Made by a program: the position numbers and the translations under genes | NCBI RefSeq assembly: GCF_046197875.1 | Contig: NZ_CP166991.1 | Location: 1,426,001 to 1,490,000 of the forward strand | Reading direction: 5' to 3' | From: Methanobrevibacter_A acididurans | GTDB lineage: Archaea; Methanobacteriota; Methanobacteria; Methanobacteriales; Methanobacteriaceae | DNA length: 64,000 bases | Shown: positions 38,313-46,983 of the stretch, piece after piece | Layout of the letters: each line of letters begins with the position of its first letter | Numbering within the stretch: position 1 is the stretch's first letter | Notes under the pieces: model-generated | Told to the model about the DNA's origin: nothing | Seen by the model: the letters and a program-made list of their open reading frames with translations, nothing else | Database searches by the model: none

Positions 38313-38981
38313 TTAGTCATCTAAAAATCCTAAAGCTTCTTCTAATCTAGCCATTTCTGGACCAGTAGTTTTTTCACCAACTATTACTCCTTTAGAATTA
38401 GCTATTGAACAAGCTCCAACAAGTGTAATACCTCTTCCAACAGTTCCAATATCCCCTTGAACTTTGAAAATATCTTCAACAAAGTTAATTTCAGCAGGAG
38501 TGGAATCTCTATATAAAAGGAAACCTTTATTAGTAACAGTCATTAAAGAACCAATGATATCTAAACCACCTACTGATGTTTGTTCAACTGTGACATTTAA
38601 AACATCCTCAATTGTTTTAACTGAATTTTCAGATATGAAAGGACTAACGATAGCTGCAGTATCATTAACAGCAATAATATTACCTACTGCAGTATATTTA
38701 TCTTCAAGTCGAGAAACATTTAAACCTAAAGATTTTAATTTATTAATCTCTCTATCATCAGTATAATAGGATACTAAAAAACCATTAGAATTACCTGCAG
38801 TTAAAGCTCCTGCTAAATTACTACCTGCAATAGAGCTTTTAATAACTTCAACATCTAAAGTTTCTTTTATAATATCTCCCATATCATCAGGGAGGTTTAA
38901 AGGAACAATGGCGAAGTCTTCATTAACTGAAATATAAACTCCTAAATTTGGATTTCCAGTAAGATCTATTCTTTTAAGCAT
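38313..38981 (-). CDS. eif6: Translation initiation factor aIF6 (anti-association factor)
   Basis: A 222-residue protein of five quasi-identical repeats with pseudo-fivefold symmetry; LTGNPNLGVYISVNEDFA, AGSNLAGALTAGN and VVGEKTTGPEMARLEEALG parts are visible. It binds the large subunit and keeps it from joining the small one. It lies between L31e and LX in the usual archaeal cluster. Confidence 0.95.
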   Translation of the reverse strand: MLKRIDLTGNPNLGVYISVNEDFAIVPLNLPDDMGDIIKETLDVEVIKSSIAGSNLAGALTAGNSNGFLVSYYTDDREINKLKSLGLNVSRLEDKYTAVGNIIAVNDTAAIVSPFISENSVKTIEDVLNVTVEQTSVGGLDIIGSLMTVTNKGFLLYRDSTPAEINFVEDIFKVQGDIGTVGRGITLVGACSIANSKGVIVGEKTTGPEMARLEEALGFLDD

Positions 38982-39042
38982 AATGCCCCTTTCCTTTTAA
39001 TTAATTTAAATTTTTTTATTACGATGATTATAAATAGTTCAA

Positions 39043-39291
39043 TTATTCTTCTAAAGTAACTTCTACTACTCCGTCATCATCATCTTTAACTGCTTTGACT
39101 TTTATTTTAGAAGGAATTTTTTGAATTCCTCTTTCCCAAACTTTTTCATTTATAGAAGAATCTAAAATAATGTCTTCAGATTTCATGTGTTTTTCTAAAA
39201 AAGATCTAATAACTCTCATAGCTTTTGCAGCTCTAATAGTTCTAGGTGCTTTTTTAACATCTCTAAGTGGTATTGTATATACTCTTTCCAT
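39043..39291 (-). CDS. rpl31e: 50S ribosomal protein eL31
   Basis: An 82-residue basic protein starting MERVYTIPLRDVKKAPRTIRA, followed by AKAMRVIRSFLEKHMK, both L31e signatures. It is at the peptide exit site. The ATG is 12 bp downstream of the L39e stop, and the two are evidently co-transcribed. Confidence 0.96.
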   Translation of the reverse strand: MERVYTIPLRDVKKAPRTIRAAKAMRVIRSFLEKHMKSEDIILDSSINEKVWERGIQKIPSKIKVKAVKDDDDGVVEVTLEE

Positions 39292-39303
39292 ATTAATTAA
39301 CCC

Positions 39304-39459
39304 CTATACTTTTAAATTATTTCTTCTCCAATGTCTTGGTTTAGGTCTGTATCTTAATTTACGTTGGGTTTTTGCATAAGCCCAAATTGGGATTCTTCTG
39401 TTTTGTTTATTAGCCTTAGCCATTCTAAGCTTTTTAGCTAATGGTTTATTTCTACTCAT
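39304..39459 (-). CDS. rpl39e: 50S ribosomal protein eL39
   Basis: A 51-residue protein too small for routine calling: MSRNKPLAKKLRMAKANKQ, then RRIPIWAYAKT and RKPRHWRR-type C-terminus, the pattern of L39e, which lines the exit tunnel. TGGTGGAAAAATG provides the ribosome site, and it is directly before eL31. Confidence 0.95.
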   Translation of the reverse strand: MSRNKPLAKKLRMAKANKQNRRIPIWAYAKTQRKLRYRPKPRHWRRNNLKV

Positions 39460-39505
39460 TTTTCCACCACAATTTTTAGTTAATAATAATATTTAATTTA
39501 ATGAA

Positions 39506-40096
39506 TTAAATTTTTTGTTTAAAGCCACAAACATTTGTTTGATAATGTTCAGGGAAAATTTGACTTGAATTTCCACCTTTTTCATCTATTAATAAACGAA
39601 TTTCAACTTCATAATCTGAACTATTTTCCTTATTGCTTTTTTCATAAGATAATTCAAAAAGTTTTGAAACCAATGAATTTATCATTTTATAACCAAAACT
39701 ATCTAAATTCACATATTGGATATTATGTCTATCTTCTAAACTTTTAATTTGATCTTTATTTATTTTAGGAGTCCTATCATCTCGTCTAGTACCATCAGCA
39801 ATGATTTCATATTTACTTGAAATAGCCTCTAAAACTTCTTCATGAAGGTACTTAATACCATTATTCGGAAATCCATCATTCATGATAATTTTAACGGCTT
39901 CTTCCAAAATACTTTGATCCATATGAAAAACAACATGATTAAAATTTAATGATTTAGCAGACATAGAAGCAGGAATATAAGAATCAAATACTCCAAAATT
40001 CACAGTTACTAAATCAACATCATAACCCAAACGTGAAAGTATGACAGCCATCAATGAACTATCTTTCCCTCCACTATAAAGAACACAAGCTTTCAT
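39506..40096 (-). CDS. PP-loop ATP pyrophosphatase, tRNA-thiolation-like (COG2117)
   Basis: A 196-residue N-type ATP pyrophosphatase starting MKACVLYSGGKDSS with the PP-loop at residues 8-14. ADGTRRDDR and SFGYKMINSLV motifs follow and the C-terminus has a single Cys in NVCGFKQK. The family is annotated as a possible tRNA 2-thiouridine-related enzyme without direct evidence. It lies inside a ribosomal cluster, 46 bp upstream of eL39 and 11 bp after PDCD5, so a role in translation is plausible. Confidence 0.75.
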   Translation of the reverse strand: MKACVLYSGGKDSSLMAVILSRLGYDVDLVTVNFGVFDSYIPASMSAKSLNFNHVVFHMDQSILEEAVKIIMNDGFPNNGIKYLHEEVLEAISSKYEIIADGTRRDDRTPKINKDQIKSLEDRHNIQYVNLDSFGYKMINSLVSKLFELSYEKSNKENSSDYEVEIRLLIDEKGGNSSQIFPEHYQTNVCGFKQKI

Positions 40097-40107
40097 ATTA
40101 AAACAAT

Positions 40108-40452
40108 CTATTTTCTAGTAATATGAATTTGTCTTTTTTGTCCAGATATTTGACTAAGTAGTACTTTTAGTTGTTCATCAGTAACTTTACCTCTTAAACT
40201 ACCTGATTGAGCAGATTGAATTAATTGAATTTCAATTTGATTAACTAAATCCGGCTTAGCTAATTTAAGATTGGTCAACCGACTTCGAGCTTCTGGAGTT
40301 AAAATCTGCATTAAAATTTGCTTCTTTTCTTTTTCCATTTCTTGTTGCATTTGTTGTTGTTGCATTTGTTGTTGCATAGCTTGTTGTTGATTACCTGCTT
40401 GTTGTTGTAATTCAGCCATACGTTTACGACGCAATTCATCAAGTTCGCTCAT
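40108..40452 (-). CDS. DNA/RNA-binding protein of the PDCD5 family
   Basis: A 114-residue protein with an N-terminal helix, a glutamine/methionine-rich tract (residues about 14-40, mostly Q, M and A) and the PDCD5 core ILTPEARSRLTNLKLAKPDLV followed by KVTDEQLKVLLSQI. Archaeal PDCD5 homologs (MTH1615) bind DNA and may sit with ribosomal genes. The Q-tract is longer than I would expect from the family. Confidence 0.88.
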   Translation of the reverse strand: MSELDELRRKRMAELQQQAGNQQQAMQQQMQQQQMQQEMEKEKKQILMQILTPEARSRLTNLKLAKPDLVNQIEIQLIQSAQSGSLRGKVTDEQLKVLLSQISGQKRQIHITRK

Positions 40453-40543
40453 ATAACAGTCTCCATAAAATTTAGCTAATAATTAGCTTATTATAAAATT
40501 TAATATTAAATTAATTTTTTTAAAATAATAAATTATAAAATTT

Positions 40544-40981
40544 TTAGTATTTTTCAAGCTCAGGGATATCTTTGATTAATTCATTAGAAGCTTTATCTAA
40601 GAAAGATTTACCTTCAGGAGTAACAATTCTTCCAGCATCAATTTTTTGAACAAATCCAGCATCTTCTAATTGGTGAAGAGCACCTCTGACAATAGCTCCA
40701 CTACCTTGTCTGAATTTTTCAGGATTAACTCCTCTATCTTTTTTCCCACCATAAAATGTTCTTAAGCTTTTAACTCCAACTGGGCCATCGATATATACTC
40801 TTCTTAATAAAGAAGCAGATCTTATAAACCACCAGTCTCTATTTTCTGGCTTTCTTTCTTTGTGAACACCAGTTTTAACAAGGTTAGACCATTTAGGTGC
40901 ACTAACGTTATCATTCTTTTTAAGTTCTTCTGCAACATGATTAATTAATACATCTGCAGGAACATCATATACAGTACTCAT
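40544..40981 (-). CDS. rps19e: 30S ribosomal protein eS19
   Basis: A 145-residue protein with the family segments VPADVLINHVAEEL, PENRDWWFIRSASLLRRVY, GAIVRGALHQLEDAGFV and GRIVTPEGKSFLDK. It is involved in small-subunit maturation. The ATG at 40981 has GTGGAG about 8 bases upstream; an earlier in-frame GTG is part of that site. Confidence 0.94.
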   Translation of the reverse strand: MSTVYDVPADVLINHVAEELKKNDNVSAPKWSNLVKTGVHKERKPENRDWWFIRSASLLRRVYIDGPVGVKSLRTFYGGKKDRGVNPEKFRQGSGAIVRGALHQLEDAGFVQKIDAGRIVTPEGKSFLDKASNELIKDIPELEKY

Positions 40982-41076
40982 ATATTTATTCTCCACGTTT
41001 TTTAATTTTTTAAGTCATAAAATCTTAATAATTTAAATTTAAGACTGGTGTCTGTAACTCTAAATTTAAATAAAAT

Positions 41077-41331
41077 TTAAGATCTTTTATAAATAACAGC
41101 AACATTTCCTCTAATGTCAATAAGTTTTGATTTTGTTTGACTTACAATGTCACTAATATAATCATCTTTATTGATTGCTATTCCTTTAGCAAATCGTAAT
41201 TTAACAATTTTATTGGCTTTTAATTGACGTTTAATCTCTTCGATAACGTTATCATTAATTCCAGATTTACCAATGTTTATTGTCATAGCGGAAAGGCTTT
41301 TATTCATTATCTCTTTTTTTGTAAGAGTCAA
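41077..41331 (-). CDS. YhbY/CRM-domain RNA-binding protein
   Basis: An 84-residue single CRM (YhbY) domain with INIGKSGINDNVIEEIK, KIVKLRFAKG and KLIDIRGNVAVIYK. The group binds the pre-50S subunit or RNA in ribosome assembly. The TTG at 41331 retains the family N-terminus (LTKKEIM) but overlaps the RNase P gene by 32 bp; the ATG at 41307 gives an 8-bp overlap and a better-spaced GAG. I kept the longer form. Confidence 0.82.
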   Translation of the reverse strand: MTLTKKEIMNKSLSAMTINIGKSGINDNVIEEIKRQLKANKIVKLRFAKGIAINKDDYISDIVSQTKSKLIDIRGNVAVIYKRS

Positions 41332-41665
41332 TTTTAGCTCTCCTTTTAAGTTTTTTTTCCTTAATATAAGGAATTTTCATGATATGGCCACATTCACCAC
41401 ATATTATATTAACTTCTCCATTAATTAGCCGGATGGTAGAATTGTGACCCGGAAATAGGAACTTATAACAATTTTTACAATATCGTCGGTTCCATTTAAG
41501 AGGAATTTTTACATTGTATTTAGTAGATATTTTTCTAGCTAATTCAACGTACCTATGAGATCTTTCAGGATACTCAATAAATTCTTTTTCAGCTAATGAA
41601 AAAAGAATATCCATACGTTCTTTAGCTATATTTAACATCCAATTAGGTCTTTTTCCTCTTTTCAA
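41300..41665 (-). CDS. rnp4: Ribonuclease P protein component 4 (Rpr2/Rpp21)
   Basis: A 121-residue protein with an N-terminal helix pair (IAKERMDILFSLAEKEF) and a zinc ribbon CKNC...CGEC around residue 64-97. It is one of the archaeal RNase P proteins that help the RNA remove tRNA 5' leaders. TTG start with GGGGAGAG upstream. It heads the cluster YhbY-eS19-PDCD5-PP-loop-eL39-eL31. Confidence 0.92.
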   Translation of the reverse strand: MKRGKRPNWMLNIAKERMDILFSLAEKEFIEYPERSHRYVELARKISTKYNVKIPLKWNRRYCKNCYKFLFPGHNSTIRLINGEVNIICGECGHIMKIPYIKEKKLKRRAKIDSYKKRDNE

Positions 41666-41921
41666 TTTATACTCTCCCCATAATTTGGTTATGAAAAATT
41701 TCTATAATAGAATTAGCTATTTAAATAATGTATTAAAAAGATAAAACAATTTAAAACAAAATCATGAAAGTTAATCTGAACCATAGGATACAAGAAGAAT
41801 ATTAAACAACATTATGTTTTTCTTATTTAAAAAGGCTTTCTATTAAATAAATTTTTTATAAAAACAAAATTGTAAAATAATCCCTTAATTTAAAAAAATT
41901 GATTTAAAAATAGAATAACAA

Positions 41922-42527
41922 TTAATTATCCAAAAACCAATCCATAAAATCTATATTACCTACAGGATAAGATGCATCATTCAATATTATCTCTTTAACT
42001 ATACTTGTTACATCATCAACAGATTTATTTGTAGTATCAACTTCATTAACCAAATTTCCATGAATATCATAAGCTTCAGCAGAACATACAGATAAAGCTT
42101 CAGCTTCTAAATTCTCATTAATTTTAGATTTTGAATAATTTCTAGATTTAAGCCTTTTTTCAAGAATTCTCGGATTTAACCTTAATACAATACATTTATC
42201 GCAATTACTGCAAAGATGAGAAAGATGACCTTCAACAATAACCAACTTTGAAATAGGTTTATCCAAATCGGAATTAAAAAATAATTTTATATCATGATTT
42301 AATTTTTCATCTAAAGAATCAACATCAATTACTTTATAACCTTTCTTAGAATCTTCACCTAAAACTAAATCATTTTCAAAAGCAAAATCATTAATCTTAA
42401 TTAATTTTGTATTAAAAATTTTTTTAAAATAATCAAACAAATTAGAAGCTACTGAAGTTTTACCCACACATGGGGTGCCTGTTATAAAAATTATTTTATT
42501 TCCATTTATCATAATAAAAAAATCCAT
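41922..42527 (-). CDS. AK6/Fap7-type NTPase (adenylate kinase-like)
   Basis: A 201-residue P-loop NTPase: ITGTPCVGKTSVA near residue 14, VEGHLSHLCSNCDKCIVL in the middle and the RLKSRNYSKSKINENLEAE lid. These match AK6/Fap7, which helps the final cut of small-subunit rRNA in archaea and eukaryotes. CSNCDKC is unusual. Two Met starts are possible 15 bases apart, 42527 or 42512. It is 6 bp downstream of the Drg GTPase gene. Confidence 0.82.
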   Translation of the reverse strand: MDFFIMINGNKIIFITGTPCVGKTSVASNLFDYFKKIFNTKLIKINDFAFENDLVLGEDSKKGYKVIDVDSLDEKLNHDIKLFFNSDLDKPISKLVIVEGHLSHLCSNCDKCIVLRLNPRILEKRLKSRNYSKSKINENLEAEALSVCSAEAYDIHGNLVNEVDTTNKSVDDVTSIVKEIILNDASYPVGNIDFMDWFLDN

Positions 42528-42533
42528 GAAAAA

Positions 42534-43628
42534 TTATTTCTTTAAAATAACTCTAAGAACATCCTCATCATCTAAAACATGATCAGGCCCAACTTTTTGA
42601 CCAGGAAATTTAACTGAAGTTCCCCAAATCTTAGCATATCTAAAATTCTTAACAAATTCTCGATGTAACTTTCCACAGGCATCAATAACAGTTGACCCTT
42701 TTTTAATAATTAATGAATCTACCATATCAGCTTTTCTACCTTGAGGTTTAAGATAAACTCTAATAAGATTTAATTTTTCAAATATTATTTCACGTAAGTT
42801 ATCTATGTTCATGTCTTTATCTGCAGAAATAGGTATAAAATCAGGAATTGTTTTTTTAATTTCAGTTAAGTGATTTTTATCAACTAAATCGACTTTATTC
42901 AAAAGAGTAACCATTGGAATATAAGTCCTATTAATTTCTAAAGCATCAATAAATTGATCTATTGTAACATCATCACGAATTAAAACTGAAGCATTATGAA
43001 TTCCATACTCATTAAGAATTGATCTAATTGTTTTTTCATCTAAATAAGTTAATTCAACAGTTGAAGAAAGTTGAACTCCACCTAATCTTCTTTTATGAAC
43101 TGTAACATCTGGTTTTTTCTCATTAGGTCTTATACCAATGTTTCTAAGTTCTCGAATAATTACTTCTAAATGTTGAGGGTTGAAAACATCTAACACTACA
43201 ATTATTAAATCAGCAGTTCTAGCAACTGAAAGAATTTCTCTACCTCTACCTTTACCACTTGAAGCACCAGTAATTATTCCAGGAATATCAAAAATTTGAA
43301 TTTTAGCATTATTGTATTCCATAACTCCAGGAATAATATCTAAGGTAGTAAATTGATAAGCTCCTACTTTACTTTCAGCATTGGTTAATTCATTTAATAG
43401 AGTAGATTTACCTACTGATGGAAAACCTACTAATACAGCAGTAGCATCCCCACTTTTTTTAATACTAAATCCTTGACCTTTACTTCCAGAACTTTTTCTT
43501 TGAATAGATTCTTCTTTTAATTTAGAAATCTTAGCTTTTAATTTACCTATATGGTGAGAGGTAGCTTTATTATAAGGAGTTTTTTGAATTTCTTCTTCAA
43601 TCTCCTTTATTTTATCATCAATATCCAT
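42534..43628 (-). CDS. drg: Drg-family GTP-binding protein
   Basis: A 364-residue Obg-type GTPase with LVGFPSVGKSTLL (G1), the DIPGIITG switch 2, NKVD and ISA motifs, an N-terminal helix pair and a C-terminal TGS domain (about 285-364) ending VGPDHVLDDEDVLRV. Drg proteins bind translating ribosomes. It is followed by the AK6-type gene 6 bp later on the same strand. Confidence 0.95.
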   Translation of the reverse strand: MDIDDKIKEIEEEIQKTPYNKATSHHIGKLKAKISKLKEESIQRKSSGSKGQGFSIKKSGDATAVLVGFPSVGKSTLLNELTNAESKVGAYQFTTLDIIPGVMEYNNAKIQIFDIPGIITGASSGKGRGREILSVARTADLIIVVLDVFNPQHLEVIIRELRNIGIRPNEKKPDVTVHKRRLGGVQLSSTVELTYLDEKTIRSILNEYGIHNASVLIRDDVTIDQFIDALEINRTYIPMVTLLNKVDLVDKNHLTEIKKTIPDFIPISADKDMNIDNLREIIFEKLNLIRVYLKPQGRKADMVDSLIIKKGSTVIDACGKLHREFVKNFRYAKIWGTSVKFPGQKVGPDHVLDDEDVLRVILKK

Positions 43629-43785
43629 TTACTCACCAAGTTATTTTTAATTATAAAAAATTTTAAAAAAATAGTATCGCATAAACTATTATAATATAAT
43701 TTTGTTTTTCATAGTTTATAAAATTTGTTTAAAGAATATATTAAAAAAAATTGTACTTAAAAAAAAATAAGAAAATAAATAGTTT

Positions 43786-43811
43786 AAATGAAGTTTATTA
43801 AAACTTCATTT
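43786..43811 (-). terminator. Perfect 11-bp stem-loop after aglB
   Basis: AAATGAAGTTT (43786-43796) pairs exactly with AAACTTCATTT (43801-43811) around ATTA. On the minus strand it comes 45 bp after the aglB stop and is followed by T-rich sequence, so it probably terminates aglB. Confidence 0.6.
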
Positions 43812-43855
43812 TTATATTTATATTAAAAAATAATTAAAAATATTAAATTTTAATT

Positions 43856-46594
43856 TTAACCCGTTGAATTAGTAAGATTGGTTGAACTAGTAGAACTAGC
43901 ATTATTATTTACTTTCCATAATGAAATTCCACTATCCATATGTATTAATTGGAATTGATCTTGACCATTACCACCTAATAAGAATAGTCTTGTGAACATA
44001 GAATCAACTAATTTATTATCGATTAATATAGCATTATACGTATTATTATTACCTAATACAAATAATGTATAATTTCCATCAGTTGCACCATGAATACTCT
44101 CATTTTTAGTAAGATAATTGTCTTCAATAACCATTAAATTACTTGCTTTCAATGGATTATAAGTTGTGTTATTTACTTCAACAGTGGTATTATTATTATC
44201 AAATACTGCTTGCACTTGACCTGTAGTGTTATTAGTACCATTAGCTCCTCTATTAATAACAGCATTAAATGAAATACCATTTTCATCTAATAAAGGAATA
44301 GTACCACTATGTCCAGGAGTGATATTTGCCGTAGTAGTAGATACCATATATTGTAAACTTGTACTATTTTGCTCTGCAAAATTCCAAGTACCAAAGTAAG
44401 TCCACCAACCAGCTTTTTGAAGCATATCTGAACTTGCTACAAATACAACATCTTTTGGATTATCTGGGTGTGAATATTGTAATACATTATCTGCTTGAGC
44501 TGAAGTTAATGAATAATTATTCATCATCATATTCTTAGCATCAGATTTAGGTAATGCTAATGTATGTAATAGTATATCAGTTGATTGAGAACTGTTATTA
44601 CCATTATAACTATTTAAAGTTTCACCTGCTTTAGTACCAGTTGTGGCTAACATCTGCAGAATACCTTTTGATAAATCTAAATTAGATGTAGTCATAGCAC
44701 GACCCATCCAGAAAGCTCTATCCCCAGATTGTACACCTCCATCTGATGCTGTTTGCTTATTAGCAGCTATTTCAAATAGGTAACCGTAATCCCACCAAGA
44801 TTCTATTACCGCATCACTAGATATAGTATTATTTGCAGTTCCATTAATATATTGCATAGAATTCCACATAGGGTCACTAGCACCAGGTACAACTTGAGAA
44901 GCTGTTTGATAAGCTCCACAAACTGTTGGAGAAATTAAAGCTAGAGTAATTAATAAAACTGCTGCAGTTTTTTTAAGAGAAATATCTGATTCTTTAAAGA
45001 ATTTTCCACCATAAACTGCGATAGCAGATACTATAACTAAAACAACAAATAATATAATTCCAGATAAGAAATTTACTTGTTCTACAACAGGGAAAGATAC
45101 TAAAAAGGAACATATTAAACAGATTAAGAATAATCTTCTTTCATCCTCTACTTTAGCTTTTATATAATCCGCTGCACAACCTACGAATATTCCCACACAA
45201 AGACCTAAAGGTATCATTAATGTCATGATAAATCTAGTACCTTGAGTTACAGCTACAATACATGATATTGTCCAAACCATTAATACTGTAAAGTATAATA
45301 GGGTAAGACGTTTATCTTTATTGACATTATCAGAACCACCTAAAGAAGTTAAATCTTTAATAGCTAAGTTGAATCTATTATTTTCATCTTTTTTCTGAGC
45401 TGCAGATTTTCTTTTGCTTTTAGAAGGTTTTCCAGTATGTTTTTCAATAGATGTTGAAACTGATCGTAATTTCCATAATCTACTAGTATATAAGTAAAGG
45501 GTAGCTAATGCTGCAAATAATGCAACTATTCCACCAATACCATTAACTACGGATTGAGAGTTAGCTAAAAATGCTCCAGAAATACCTCCAGTTAAAAGAG
45601 TTGGAATTTGCATTTCTGCTACAGAAATAAATACATTAGGGAATCCTGAAACAGCAGTTCCTCCTCCAGCACTTTGCAAGGAAAGTAAACTTAATAAACC
45701 TGAAATAGTTGAACTTACTGAATCTATACCACTTATTAAAGTAACACCAATTATTCCAATAACCATGATAACTATAATTGAACATAACATTCTTTGATTA
45801 ATAAACCATTGGAATTTACTATCATAGTTTTTAACAGATTCAATAACATCCATTTTAAGTAAATATGCTAAAACATAGTATACTATAGCCATTAAAACTA
45901 ATAAGGCAGCATAGAAAGTGTATCCTACCCATGAAATGGAAAAGATTGCTACTGTAAGCACTGTTAAAATTGAATAGATTATTCTAAGTTTTGGATTATC
46001 GCTTCTTATACTTTCAATAAAGAACAGAAATATGAATAATGGTAATGTTACATTGAACATATCCGTATCAAAAAATCCTGCGAATGTATGTGAGAAGTAA
46101 TTAGGGGCTAAAGTAACCATTATAGCTGCGGTAGCCGCACCATAATCATTCGTAACCCGTCTAACTATTGTATATGCAGGTATAGCTGCTAAACAAGAAA
46201 CTATAGCACCTGCCCAAAATGCCACTTCTTTAAGTGACATAGAATGAAACATATTAGCAACATTATATAATCCCACAGTTACCCATGAAATCATTGGATC
46301 AAAAGTCGTATTCACCCCATCAGGTGAAGACCTGTGCATATCCACAGTAGTTCCATTAACTTGAGTATCACCAAAATATCCATGATCCAAATAATCTTGA
46401 GTCATACGTAAATTATAATATGAATCCATTTCACTAAAGTAAGGCAAACCATCAGAATCTTGATAAGTAGCTTTCATATCATCAGGGATGATAGAAATAT
46501 CTGCTGCATGAGCCCTAAGTACAAAACAAAAGGCCATGATGATAATGATAATAGCCGCAGCTTTAGCAATTGTTTTTAATTTTTGCTTATCCAT
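43856..46594 (-). CDS. aglB: Dolichyl-phosphooligosaccharide-protein glycosyltransferase AglB (STT3)
   Basis: A 912-residue membrane enzyme that moves glycan from lipid carrier to Asn in N-X-S/T. An N-terminal part with about 13 TM segments holds the acidic DMFNVTL loop and a first external DSDGLPYFSEMDSYYN motif; the soluble C-terminal part carries the signature WWDYG at about residue 600. A basic linker (KSKRKSAAQKK, near 385-400) interrupts the TM part. The tail is rich in N-X-S/T itself. Substrates nearby include the 25.2-kb and CapA-like proteins. ATG with GAGGATT. Confidence 0.95.
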   Translation of the reverse strand: MDKQKLKTIAKAAAIIIIIMAFCFVLRAHAADISIIPDDMKATYQDSDGLPYFSEMDSYYNLRMTQDYLDHGYFGDTQVNGTTVDMHRSSPDGVNTTFDPMISWVTVGLYNVANMFHSMSLKEVAFWAGAIVSCLAAIPAYTIVRRVTNDYGAATAAIMVTLAPNYFSHTFAGFFDTDMFNVTLPLFIFLFFIESIRSDNPKLRIIYSILTVLTVAIFSISWVGYTFYAALLVLMAIVYYVLAYLLKMDVIESVKNYDSKFQWFINQRMLCSIIVIMVIGIIGVTLISGIDSVSSTISGLLSLLSLQSAGGGTAVSGFPNVFISVAEMQIPTLLTGGISGAFLANSQSVVNGIGGIVALFAALATLYLYTSRLWKLRSVSTSIEKHTGKPSKSKRKSAAQKKDENNRFNLAIKDLTSLGGSDNVNKDKRLTLLYFTVLMVWTISCIVAVTQGTRFIMTLMIPLGLCVGIFVGCAADYIKAKVEDERRLFLICLICSFLVSFPVVEQVNFLSGIILFVVLVIVSAIAVYGGKFFKESDISLKKTAAVLLITLALISPTVCGAYQTASQVVPGASDPMWNSMQYINGTANNTISSDAVIESWWDYGYLFEIAANKQTASDGGVQSGDRAFWMGRAMTTSNLDLSKGILQMLATTGTKAGETLNSYNGNNSSQSTDILLHTLALPKSDAKNMMMNNYSLTSAQADNVLQYSHPDNPKDVVFVASSDMLQKAGWWTYFGTWNFAEQNSTSLQYMVSTTTANITPGHSGTIPLLDENGISFNAVINRGANGTNNTTGQVQAVFDNNNTTVEVNNTTYNPLKASNLMVIEDNYLTKNESIHGATDGNYTLFVLGNNNTYNAILIDNKLVDSMFTRLFLLGGNGQDQFQLIHMDSGISLWKVNNNASSTSSTNLTNSTG

Positions 46595-46983
46595 ATAAAA
46601 TCCTCATAAATTAAATAAAAGACAATGCAAATAAATTTTTTTATAACTAATAAATATAATTCTTTTTTAATGTTAAAAAAAAAATAATTATAACTTAAAA
46701 AAAATTTAATTTCACCATCTTAAATTTTTAATTAAATAAATTTAAATTATTAAATAATCATTTTTGATTAAATATTAAATTTATAATTAAAATTATTAAA
46801 TCAAAATTTACACTAATTATATTAAATTAAATTTTTTTATAAAAAATGTAATGAAAAAAATTATTTCAAATTTAATAATAATTAACTATTCAATTTAAAT
46901 ATTTATATAACTTTCTAAAAAAAAGCAATTTTACCCTAAAAAAATATTGGGCAAAATTTTAAAATAAAAAAATAATAAAAAAA
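46595..46983. other. Very AT-rich region between aglB and topA
   Basis: 389 bp of about 85% A+T. It contains the aglB promoter (minus strand) and, at 46917-46958, a probable topA terminator. No gene is supported. Confidence 0.5.
46917..46958 (-). terminator. topA terminator hairpin and T8
   Basis: On the minus strand AATTTTGCCC (46958-46949) pairs with GGGTAAAATT (46936-46927), with one G-U pair, then GC and eight T residues. It lies 26 bp after the topA stop. Confidence 0.6.

Noticed and set aside
42512..42527. Which Met is the AK6-type start
   Set aside because: Neither has a strong ribosome site; the outer ATG is retained and no finding is made of it.
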